A stretch of DNA of 41,648 nucleotides from Syntrophobacterales bacterium (GTDB lineage Bacteria > Desulfobacterota > Desulfobaccia > Desulfobaccales > 0-14-0-80-60-11), in NCBI GenBank assembly GCA_023512475.1, contig JAILZL010000027.1:1-41648 (forward strand), read 5' to 3'. How positions within the stretch are numbered: the first letter of the stretch is position 1; every line of letters starts with the position of its first letter. A program made the position numbers and the translations under genes. The notes beneath the pieces are model-generated. The model saw only the letters and a list, made by a program, of their open reading frames with translations, searched no databases and was not told where the DNA came from. Positions 5,977-14,100 of this stretch are shown in pieces.

Positions 5977-7514
5977 CCTGCCCCCTCCCCCGGCCTGCGG
6001 CCCTGAAAATATGCCGCCAAGGCGTCCGCCAAGGCCGGGATGGTGTATTCGTGGGGCTGCACCTGGGGGGTGATGCCATACTCCCCCAGGGCTTGGGCGG
6101 TGATGGGGCCGATGGCGGCCACCACCGCATGCCGGGCCAGCGTGAGGAACCGGTCCCGCCCCACCAGGGCGGCGAAGTGATGCACCGTGGCGGAGCTGGC
6201 AAAGGTGAGGATATCCACCCGGGCCTCCTCCAGGAAGGGCCGGGCCTCGGGGGGGATCTCCGGCGGCGGCACCATGCGATAGACCGGCACCACTTCCACC
6301 TCCACCCCGGCGTGACGCAGGAGCTCCGGCAGGGCCTCCCGGGCCTGGGCCGCCCGGGGCAGCAGGACCCTGTCCCCCGGGTGGAGCTGGGGCAAGAGCG
6401 CCTCGGCCAGCCCTTCAGCCACAAAGCTCGGCGGGACCAGGTCGGCCGTCAGCCCCCGGCGTGCTAGCGCCTGGGCGGTGGCGGGGCCGATGGCCGCCAG
6501 CTTCAGGTGTCCCACAGCCCGCAGATCCCGGCCCTGCTCCCCCAGACGCCGGAAAAAGGCCTCCACGCCGTTGGCGCTGGTGAAGATGAGCCACCGGTAG
6601 TCCGCCAGATGTGCCAGGGCCCGGTCCAGGGGCCCGAAGTCCTCGGGAGGAAGGATCAGGAGGGCGGGGACCTCCAGCACCCGGGCACCCAGCTCGGTGA
6701 GCCGCCGGGAGAGCGCCCCGGCCTGCTGCCGGGTGCGGGTCACCACCGCCACCTTGCCCCACAGGGGCCGGGTCTCCCACCACTTCAGGCGCTCCCTCAA
6801 TCCCGCCACCTCGCCCACCACCAGGATGGCCGGGGGGCTGATGCCCGCCTCCCGGGCCCGTCGGGCAATATCGCCCAGGGTGCCGCTGACGGTGCGCTGG
6901 GTGAGCAGGGTGCCCTCCTGGATCAGGGCCGCCGGGGTGTCGGGGGAGCGGCCGCCGGCCAGGAGCTGGGCGCAATTCTCCGCCAGGTTCTTCACCCCCA
7001 TGAGAAAGACCAGGGTGCCGGGGCTCTGGGCCAGGTGCTCCCAGGGGATGTCGCTCTTGCCTTTGGTGGGGTCCTCGTGGCCGGTGACGAAGGTCACCAG
7101 GGCGGCCAGGCCCCGATGGGTCACCGGGATGCCGGCATAGGCCGGCACCGCCACCGCGGAGGTCACCCCGGGCACCACCTCGAAGGGCACGCCGGCCGCG
7201 GCCAAGGCCTCCGCCTCCTCCCCGCCCCGGCCGAAGACAAAGGGGTCGCCGCCCTTGAGGCGCACCACCACCGGGGCTTCCCGGGCCTTGGCCACCAGCA
7301 GGCGGTTGATCTCTTCCTGGGGCAGGGCGTGGGCCCCGGCCTTTTTGCCCACGTAGATGAGTTCGGCCTCGGGAGGGGCCTCTTTCAGGAGCTCCGGGCT
7401 GGCCAGCTGGTCATAAATCACGACCCGAGCCCGCCTGAGGACCTCCCGGCCCTTGACCGTAATGAGGCCGGGATCCCCGGGCCCGGCCCCCACCAGGTAT
7501 ACTTTTCCGGCCAT
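5973..7514 (-). CDS. cobA-hemD: Fused uroporphyrinogen-III C-methyltransferase / uroporphyrinogen-III synthase
   Basis: A 513-residue bifunctional cytoplasmic enzyme. Residues 1 to about 243 are SUMT (CobA/SirA), which methylates uroporphyrinogen III at C2 and C7 with SAM to make precorrin-2: VYLVGAGPGDPGLIT at the start, VVRLKGGDPFVFGRGGEE, VVPGVTSAVAVPAYAGIP and LVFLMG are all present. Residues of about 255-505 are HemD, which cyclises hydroxymethylbilane: IFTSANGVEAFF, AIGPATAQAL and ILTFASSATVHHF are visible. The fusion is common in clostridia and sulfate reducers, where precorrin-2 feeds sirohaem, cobalamin and the sirohaem-dependent haem route. The ATG lies only six bases after the predicted -10, with no ribosome-binding site, so the message may be leaderless. 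Confidence 0.97.
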   Translation of the reverse strand: MAGKVYLVGAGPGDPGLITVKGREVLRRARVVIYDQLASPELLKEAPPEAELIYVGKKAGAHALPQEEINRLLVAKAREAPVVVRLKGGDPFVFGRGGEEAEALAAAGVPFEVVPGVTSAVAVPAYAGIPVTHRGLAALVTFVTGHEDPTKGKSDIPWEHLAQSPGTLVFLMGVKNLAENCAQLLAGGRSPDTPAALIQEGTLLTQRTVSGTLGDIARRAREAGISPPAILVVGEVAGLRERLKWWETRPLWGKVAVVTRTRQQAGALSRRLTELGARVLEVPALLILPPEDFGPLDRALAHLADYRWLIFTSANGVEAFFRRLGEQGRDLRAVGHLKLAAIGPATAQALARRGLTADLVPPSFVAEGLAEALLPQLHPGDRVLLPRAAQAREALPELLRHAGVEVEVVPVYRMVPPPEIPPEARPFLEEARVDILTFASSATVHHFAALVGRDRFLTLARHAVVAAIGPITAQALGEYGITPQVQPHEYTIPALADALAAYFQGRRPGEGAG

Positions 7515-7520
7515 GAATCT

Positions 7521-7548
7521 ATTATCAACTTAATCTTTTCCGAGTCAA
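7521..7548 (-). promoter_or_regulatory. cobA-hemD promoter, possible leaderless transcript
   Basis: Minus-strand TTGACT (7543-7548), 16-base spacer, GATAAT (7521-7526). The start codon at 7514 begins six bases after the -10, so transcription should start at or beside the ATG. Confidence 0.6.
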
Positions 7549-7594
7549 AGGGTATTATTTATTTAATCAGGCCAGGAATGACCGCTTCAGGACG

Positions 7595-8089
7595 ATGGCC
7601 CTGCATCCGACGGAAAAGCTTGCCTGCGCCGGCTGCGGCCGGGAGCTGGACCCCCGGCGCCACGCCGAGCTGGTGTGCGACGGCGACATCTTCTGCGACC
7701 GGTGCCGCCACTACCCCCGGCTGCTCCTCCTCCCCCGGAGTCTGGAGGAACTGGAGGACTGGAACCGCCGCATCTGCGCCGCCTTCGGTTTTCCGCCCCC
7801 CGCCCTGGTGCTGGAGGAGGCCCCGCCGGAGGAGCCCCAGCTTCTGCCGCTGACCGCCAAGCTCCTCATGGCCGAGGCGCATCACGGCCAGGGCCGCATC
7901 ACCTTCTATCCCCCAGGCCGTCGCCTCCTCACCTTATGCCATGAGCTGGCCCATCTCATGAGCGGCCAGGATCACACCATCACCTGGGCCCGCACCCTGG
8001 CCGCCCTGGTGGCCTGGGTCAAAGAGAGGCTCCCGGAGGATTATTACACGGTGGGCTTCACGGTGCGGCTGCTGCCGACCCGGGACTAG
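7595..8089 (+). CDS. Uncharacterised zinc-ribbon protein with HELAH motif
   Basis: A 164-residue soluble protein I do not recognise as a named family. The N-terminus has a treble-clef or ribbon-like Cys pattern (C11, C14, C34, C37, with an extra C28). A middle region of about 50 residues links to a helix carrying LCHELAHLMSGQDHTITW: HELAH (116-120) is a classic HExxH zinc-metallopeptidase motif, with D126-H127 as candidate third ligands. The helix after it (ARTLAALVAWVKERL) is also peptidase-like. No signal peptide or membrane segment is seen, so it would act in the cytoplasm. It is divergent from cobA-hemD. A ribosome-binding site is weak (AGGA). Peptidase function is inferred from the motif only. 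Confidence 0.75.
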   Translation: MALHPTEKLACAGCGRELDPRRHAELVCDGDIFCDRCRHYPRLLLLPRSLEELEDWNRRICAAFGFPPPALVLEEAPPEEPQLLPLTAKLLMAEAHHGQGRITFYPPGRRLLTLCHELAHLMSGQDHTITWARTLAALVAWVKERLPEDYYTVGFTVRLLPTRD

Positions 8090-8127
8090 TCCCGCGGGAA
8101 AATATTCCGGGGGGGCATAGCGGTGGC

Positions 8128-8171
8128 CCTGCAAGTTGCAGGTGGCGCCCCGGACCCGAATCCGATATAAT
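8128..8171 (+). promoter_or_regulatory. Promoter region of the tandem-GAF gene with 15-base palindrome
   Basis: CCTGCAA-G-TTGCAGG (8128-8142) is a perfect 7-1-7 inverted repeat. It ends just before the -35 position of a perfect TATAAT -10 (8166-8171); the -35 itself is poor. A site abutting a weak -35 fits an activator-dependent promoter. The regulator is unknown. Confidence 0.5.
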
Positions 8172-8198
8172 AAAGCCCCATACCAGAAGGAGGGCTGG

Positions 8199-9269
8199 AT
8201 GATGTCATTCAAAGAACGCCTGTATCTCCGGAGTTTCCAGGAAATCAGCAAGTCCCTGGGGTCCACCCTGGCGGTGAGCGAGGTCCTGGACACCATTGTG
8301 CGCCAGATCACCGAGGCCATGGGACTGAAGGGAGCCACCATCCGCCTGGTCAACCCCAAGACCAACACCCTGGAGCTGGCAGCCTCCTTCGGGTTGAGCG
8401 AGAAGTATCTCAACAAGGGCCCGGTGGACATGGACAAAAGCATCGCCGACGCCTTGAGCGGCCGGCCGGTGGCCATTCTGGACGTGATCAACGACCCCCG
8501 CATCCAGTATCCCCAGGAGGCCAAGGAGGAAGGTATCGCCAGCATGCTGGCCATCCCCATGGTCTCCAAGGGCAAGGTCATCGGGGTGATGCGCCTGTTG
8601 ACCTCCGAGCCCCATGACTTCACCATGGATGAGGTGGATTTCGCCTGCGCGGTGGCGGATCTGGGGGCCCAGGCCATCGCCAACGCCCAGATGTACGAAG
8701 CCCGCACCCGGGAGCTCAACTTCCTCAAGGGTCTGCTGGAGGTGTCCAAGGCCATCAACTCCGCCCTGGACGTGAAGAAGGTGCTGCACCTGCTGGTGAA
8801 GACCGCCACCACCTCCCTGGACATCAAGGCCGCGGCGGTGCGCCTGCTGGACGAAAAGCGCCAGAAGATGGAACTGGTGGCTTCCTACGGACTGAGCGAC
8901 CGCTACATCAACAAAGGGCCGGTGACCACGGACAAGTCCATCACCGAGGCCATGATGGGCAAGGCGGTGTCCATCTACGACGTGGCCAGCGACCCCCGGG
9001 CCAGCTACCCCAAGGAGCTGGCGGAGGAAGGCATCCGCTCCATCCTGTCGGTGCCCATCGCCCTCAAGGGCAAGATCATCGGGGTGATGCGCCTCTATAC
9101 CAGCGAGCCCCGGGATTTCACCGACGACGAGATCACCTTCATGTCCTCCCTGGCGGAGCAGGCGGCCCTGGCCATGGAAAACGCCCGCCTCTACCAGAAG
9201 CTTAAGGGCGAATACGAGGAACTCATGGGGGATCTGTACCGCTTCACCGGCTTTACCCGCACCATCTGA
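8199..9269 (+). CDS. Tandem GAF-domain protein without output domain
   Basis: A 356-residue soluble protein made of two GAF domains (about 15-170 and 185-340), folds that bind small ligands such as cyclic nucleotides or haem. The two halves are strikingly alike: each has a FGLS/YGLS-Y-NKGPV-DKSI block, a DPR-YP-EA/ELAEEGI block and KGK(V/I)IGVMRL-TSEP-DFT-DE. They look like an internal duplication. No kinase, GGDEF, HTH or other output domain is present; the end is a short coiled segment (ARLYQKLKGEYEELMGDLYRF). The start is ATG at 8199 with AAGGAGG five bases upstream; in-frame codons upstream are ignored. It may sense a ligand and act through a partner protein. Function unknown. Confidence 0.88.
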   Translation: MMSFKERLYLRSFQEISKSLGSTLAVSEVLDTIVRQITEAMGLKGATIRLVNPKTNTLELAASFGLSEKYLNKGPVDMDKSIADALSGRPVAILDVINDPRIQYPQEAKEEGIASMLAIPMVSKGKVIGVMRLLTSEPHDFTMDEVDFACAVADLGAQAIANAQMYEARTRELNFLKGLLEVSKAINSALDVKKVLHLLVKTATTSLDIKAAAVRLLDEKRQKMELVASYGLSDRYINKGPVTTDKSITEAMMGKAVSIYDVASDPRASYPKELAEEGIRSILSVPIALKGKIIGVMRLYTSEPRDFTDDEITFMSSLAEQAALAMENARLYQKLKGEYEELMGDLYRFTGFTRTI

Positions 9270-9290
9270 ACGCCATCCGGGGGCAGGACC

Positions 9291-10382
9291 TCAAATTTCC
9301 CGCCCCCTTCCCCCGGGGGCAGGGCCGGCCTCCTCCCTGACTTCGGGCCGCGCCCACCCCCCGGCGGGGCTCATCCCCCTCTCAGGCCCCCCGCCCCAGG
9401 CTGAGTGGGAAAAATCCTGCAGCCACGCCAGCTTGCCGAAACAGGTGAGGCACCAGTAACACAGGCAGCGCTGCAGGCCCGTGGGGGTCTCCCCCGCCAG
9501 CCGGGCCTCCATGAGCTCCCCCAGCAGCTGATACTGACGCCGCAGGCCCTCCCGCAGGGTCACCTGCATGAGGTGGGCCACGTATTCCCGGCCCAGGTGG
9601 CTGGGATGATTTTCCCGCTCCGCCAGGTGCAGGTAATTGCAGCACAGGACTTGGCGGCCGCAGCTGTCCACCGCCAGGTTGGTGAAGGCGGGGCAGGGCA
9701 CCAGGGACGCTTCCGGCTCCAGCCAGCCCTCCACCCGGATGTCCCCCCGCACCGTCCGGGCCAGACTGAGGCGCACCCAGGCCGCCACCTGCAGCAGTTC
9801 CTCCGGCTCCGGCAGCAGCCCTTCCCGGAGCAGCCGGGGAGTGGGCTGGGGCAGGATGAAGCTGTGGTCCTGCACCCCCCACATGGCCCCCAGCAGGGCC
9901 AGTTCGGTGAGCTCCCCCTGATTGAGGCGGGTGATGACGCTCTTCAGGGCCCGGGGCAGACCCGTGAGGACACAGAGGCCCACAGCCTCCACCACCTCAG
10001 CGAAGGAACCCTCCCCCCTCAGGGCGTCGTGCGTCCCGGCCCGGGCGCCGTCCAGACTGAAGCACACCCCTTTCAGACGCTCGCGGATCTCAGGCCTCAG
10101 GAGCGCTGGCAGAAGCCGCTCCCGGAAGCGCCAGCCGTTGGTGACCAGCGTGAAGGAGAAGCCGGCGCCGGCCAGGAGGTCCAGCAGCTCTTTTAGGTCC
10201 GGATACAGGGACACCTCGCCCCCGGTGAGAAACACCTCCCCTACCCCCAGGGTCCGGGCCTGCTCCAGAAGGGAGGCCGCCAGCTCCACCGGCAGAAAGC
10301 ACGGGGGATCCGCCGGATTGACGCAGCAATGCCGGCAGCGGCGGTTGCAGGCGTTGGTGGGCTCCAGGGTCAGGGTAAGCAT
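9291..10382 (-). CDS. Radical SAM / SPASM-like enzyme
   Basis: A 363-residue radical SAM protein. TNACNRRCRHC (9-19) gives the CxxxCxxC site (C12, C16, C19) for the SAM-binding [4Fe-4S] cluster. GEVFLTGGEVSLYPDL is the SAM-binding GGE motif. Towards the C-terminus Cys-rich segments (CPAFTNLAVDSCGRQVLCC and CLCYWCLTCFGKL) resemble a SPASM domain holding auxiliary clusters, as in peptide-maturing enzymes. The last ~35 residues (Gly/Pro/Arg-rich) look unstructured. It starts 18 bases after the stop of a PqqD-like RRE protein, the usual arrangement for ribosomal-peptide (RiPP) maturation. Its substrate is unknown; the C-terminal tail of the RRE protein is my candidate. Confidence 0.88.
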   Translation of the reverse strand: MLTLTLEPTNACNRRCRHCCVNPADPPCFLPVELAASLLEQARTLGVGEVFLTGGEVSLYPDLKELLDLLAGAGFSFTLVTNGWRFRERLLPALLRPEIRERLKGVCFSLDGARAGTHDALRGEGSFAEVVEAVGLCVLTGLPRALKSVITRLNQGELTELALLGAMWGVQDHSFILPQPTPRLLREGLLPEPEELLQVAAWVRLSLARTVRGDIRVEGWLEPEASLVPCPAFTNLAVDSCGRQVLCCNYLHLAERENHPSHLGREYVAHLMQVTLREGLRRQYQLLGELMEARLAGETPTGLQRCLCYWCLTCFGKLAWLQDFSHSAWGGGPERGMSPAGGWARPEVREEAGPAPGGRGREI

Positions 10383-10400
10383 AGCGGGCCTCTGATTCCC

Positions 10401-10841
10401 TCAGCGGGCGATCTTGGGCCAGACCTTGATGAACCCCATTTTGTCCACCCGGGGGTCATGGGGGTTGTTCTGGCTGGTGACCTGGAGATCCGGTTTCCTG
10501 TATGTGGCCCTGACGCCGACCGGGTTGCTGAAAACCAAAGGCTCCTCGGCCGTTGCGGGACGGATGAGGCCGTGGCTCGTCAGTTTGGCCAGAAACCCCT
10601 GGGGGCCGCTCAGGTCCGCGTCCACCCGCGGGCCCCCCACCTGAAAATACATCAGCAGATACTCCTTCATATTGGCCTCGCTCACCCCAAGATTATGGCT
10701 CTTGGCCAGACCCAGCATGCCCATGAGACCGGCGGCCGTGTCGTTGGTGAGGCGGAAATAGGTCCGGTTGGTCGTATTGGTAACAAAGCCTTCATTTTCC
10801 AAAGCCACCACCTGCACCCCATCGGCAAGTTGGTAAATCAT
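10401..10841 (-). CDS. PqqD-like (RRE) protein with C-terminal tail; candidate RiPP precursor fusion
   Basis: A 146-residue protein starting at ATG 10841 with a strong AGGAGG five bases upstream; a longer in-frame reading exists but lacks support. Residues 3-93 follow the PqqD / RiPP-recognition-element pattern: VQVVALENEGFVTN, then TYFRLTNDTAAGLMGML and YLLMYFQV, ending in FLAKLTSHGLI. The remaining 53 residues form a tail that is not part of PqqD. It contains YRKPDL (114-119), fitting the YxxPxL motif by which RREs hold lasso-peptide leaders, followed by a polar stretch ending GFIKVWPKIAR. The gene directly precedes a radical SAM/SPASM enzyme. That the tail is a substrate is inference; it could be a structural extension of an accessory protein. 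Confidence 0.7.
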   Translation of the reverse strand: MIYQLADGVQVVALENEGFVTNTTNRTYFRLTNDTAAGLMGMLGLAKSHNLGVSEANMKEYLLMYFQVGGPRVDADLSGPQGFLAKLTSHGLIRPATAEEPLVFSNPVGVRATYRKPDLQVTSQNNPHDPRVDKMGFIKVWPKIAR

Positions 10842-11121
10842 GCTGCCCTCCTGCGGCTTGGCTCCGCCGCTTGTTGTGCTGTCCGGCAGGGTTTTTGCCG
10901 GAGAAGCGTTGATAAGCCCGCGGCGCCCGGCGGGAGGGGAGGTTGACACGGAGCCCTCGGCCGGCCTTCCCCGCATACCACCCTCCGGCTCCCCGCGCCG
11001 GGTCACCCGCGGGAAAGGCTTACAGGCTGCCGCTCATTTTTGCCTCACCGCCGCAGGCATTTTCCCCGGTTTCCCTCACCAGGGGCCACCGCCCCTTCCG
11101 TATCGGAAAGCCCCGGCCGCG
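10842..11121. other. Gap upstream of the RRE gene
   Basis: No convincing gene. It holds a 6-bp hairpin CCGGCA/TGCCGG with loop GGGTTTT (10883-10901) about 40 bases upstream of the RRE start. A lone TTGACA near 10942 on the plus strand has no matching -10. The RRE/radical SAM pair may be transcribed from here, but I cannot point to a clear promoter. Confidence 0.35.
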
Positions 11122-14100
11122 TCAGTAATACAGCGCCAGCTTGAAGAGGATCTGCCGGGCCGGGAAAAACTCCTGATTGAAAAAGGTGGGCTCCAGGGCG
11201 TAAAAGAAGCGGCGATTGAACAGGTTGGTCACCTCCAGACTCACCAGGCCCCGTTTGTGGGCCAGCTCCTTCCCTAGGCGCAGGTCCACCAGACCGAACA
11301 GGGTGTCGTTGCGGTCCTTGAGCCACTGCTGCAGCACCGAGAACCGCATGCCCGCCTGCCAGCCGGAGCGGTGCAGCCAGGAGAGGAGGAGAAAACCCCG
11401 GAGGTCGGAAAAGTCCTGGAAGCGCTGGCCGGAGCTGAACTGGGCGTAGGTGAAGTTGACATCGGGCACCACCCGCTGGCCCACCACCCCGGTCACCAGC
11501 CCCAGGGATGGAAGGAGGATGCGGTTGAGGGTGAAGGAGGCCCGGTAGGTGCTCCAGGTCTGCCAGTTGGGCTGGCCTGTGGCCTCGTCGAACCCGGGCA
11601 CGGAAAAGCGGTTGGCCTCCACTCTCAGGGCGGTGAAGGTGCGGGGGCCCCACTCCGCCTCCCAGGAGAGGCCCAGATTGCGGATATCCGTGCCGGATTC
11701 CACAAAAACCATCCAGGGCAGACCCGCGGTCTCGGTGGGAATGAGGGGCAGCGCCAGCCAGGGACCGTGGGTCATCATGTGGCGCTGGCAGGCCAGGCGC
11801 AGGGTGTGCTGCCGGTGAATCTGCCAGTTGATCCCGACAATAGGGCTCCATTGGGAGGTGTTGCGGGAATCCGGAAATCCGGCCCGGGACAGCTTGGCAA
11901 AATCATACAAGACTCCCAGCTCCACCAGCAGTCGGGGGTGTATCTGCCAGTAGTCCAGGAAGTACGCCCCCTGGGAGCGCTCGGGATTGCGGGCGTCGGA
12001 TTGGAAGGCCGTCAGGCCGTCCACATAGCCGCTCTGCTTGAAATAATTGCGGCCCGAGAACAGGGAGCCCCCGAAGATGAAGTTGTGTTTGCCCCAGACC
12101 AGGTTCTGTTGCAGTTGAATATTGTGAAACTCCCGGTCATTATCTGCCCTTATCCGGCTGAAAGGGAAGAACGGGAAGTTCATGTGGAAAAAATCCCAGC
12201 GCTGATAGGTATAATAAGCCAGCAGGGTGGCACGGGGCGAAAAACGATGTACAATTCCCAGGTCATAATAGCGCATTCTCTGAGTGAAATGCAAATAAGG
12301 ATCGTTTTTGTAACTGTAATCGTTAAAAAAGCTGATGTCCCCTCCTGTGGTGTCCAGATATTGCACCTGCCCCTGAATGCTGGTCTTGACGCTCGGGTCC
12401 CACTTCACATTGATCAAAGGGGAGAGCTGGCTGACCCGGCTGTTGGTGTCCCGGATGCCGTTGTCTTCGATGAAGCGGCCCTCCACCAGCCCTCCCAGAC
12501 CCGGCCGGCCGCCGTAGGCCTGGAGGTAATAATCCTGGACGGTATTCTTCTCCCGCCAGGTGCCCACGGTCACATTGGCCAGGACCCGTTTATAGGGCAT
12601 TTCGAACATGGGGGTGTAATTGTCATTTCGGATACTCTCAAAGGTGGCCTCATTGGAAGGGGCCAGAAGCCGGAACTTGATGTCCTCCGCGAACTGGGCC
12701 ATGGTGGTGGTATAGGGGCCCTGAGCCGTGGTGGCATAGCTCTTGGAAAGAAAGAGGTGGGCCGAACCGCTCAAGGGATCCCGCTTCACTGCGGTAACGG
12801 CCTTGCTGAAGGCCCAGTCCCGCAGGCCCAGTTGATCGTAGGAGCGGGCCAGGTTGTAGTTGCGCACCGCCAGGTCCCGGTCCAGGGCCAGGCGGGTTTT
12901 GAACATGGCCACATTGTCGTTGAGCTCGATGGAGCGGTTGATCTCCTGGATGGCCTCACCGGGGCGGTTGAGGTCCGACAAGGCTATGCCCTTGTAGAGG
13001 CAGGGGGTAGGATCCTTGGGGTCCAGGGTCTGGGCGTAATCATACACTTCCAGGGCCTTGCCGAAACTGCGCACCTGGTACAGGGCCTTGCCCAGCTGGG
13101 TCTGGTAGAGGGAGACGCGCGGCTCCAGGAGGGTGGCGGTGAGCATCTCCCGTAGCCCGTCGGTGAGGCGCCGCTGCCGGAACTTGCAGTGGGCCAGGCC
13201 GATGTGGGGCTCGCCCAGGGTGGGATCCCGGCGCACGGCTTCCTCAAAGAAGCGCCGGGCGCGTTCGAAATCCCGGAAGGCCAGTCTCACGAAGCCGGCC
13301 AGGCTCAGGACCTCAGCCTCCACGGGGGCCAGGCGCAGGGCCTGGGAGATGACCTGCTGGGCCCGGTCCAGGTCATCACCTCCCAGCCAGGTGCGGGCCA
13401 GATAGACATAGGCGGAGATGAAGCCCGGGTCCAGGGTGATGGCTTGGGCAAACTCAGCCCGGCCGGCCTCCGGGGCAAAAAAAGCCAGCTCGACCAGCCC
13501 CTGGGAGAAATGGGCCATGGGGGAGGTGGGGTTGCGGGCCAGGGCCTCCCGGGCGGCCCGGCGGGCTTCCTCTTTGTGGCCCTGGACCAGCTCCACCTGG
13601 GCCAGAAAGGCGAAGGGCAAGGCCAGGGCGGGGGATTGACCTGCGGCGGTCTGGAAGCGCTCCCGGCTCTCCTCCGGCTTTCCCACCATCAGGGCAAAGA
13701 AGCCCCGCATGGCCGTGAAGCGGGAATCCGCGGGCAGCCGGGGGGCGGCGGCTTCACAGAGACGGGAGGCCCCTGCCGCGTCCCCCTGACGGAAGAGGGC
13801 CAGGGCTTGGCCGATGACGCTCATGACCGTGGGCGGGCTCACCCGGCGGAAGGTGGCGGCCGCGGCGGCCGGATCCTGGGTCTTCAGGGCGACCCAGCCC
13901 AGGAGGGTCAGGGCCCGGGGGTCGGAAGGCCTGAGCCGCAGGGCGGCTGCGGCCGCGGTGCGGGCCGCCTCCAGCCGGCCCTCGTCATAGTCCGCCTCCC
14001 CCTGGCTCAGGGGGGCGGCCCCGGGCTCCCGGGTGTCCCCGGCGGCGGCGAGGGGCAGGTCCCGGTAACTGAAGGTCCCCGGATACGACAGCACCCACTG

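Noticed and set aside
10942..10947. TTGACA on the plus strand upstream of the RRE gene
   Set aside because: Wrong direction for the RRE gene and no -10 or plus-strand gene follows.
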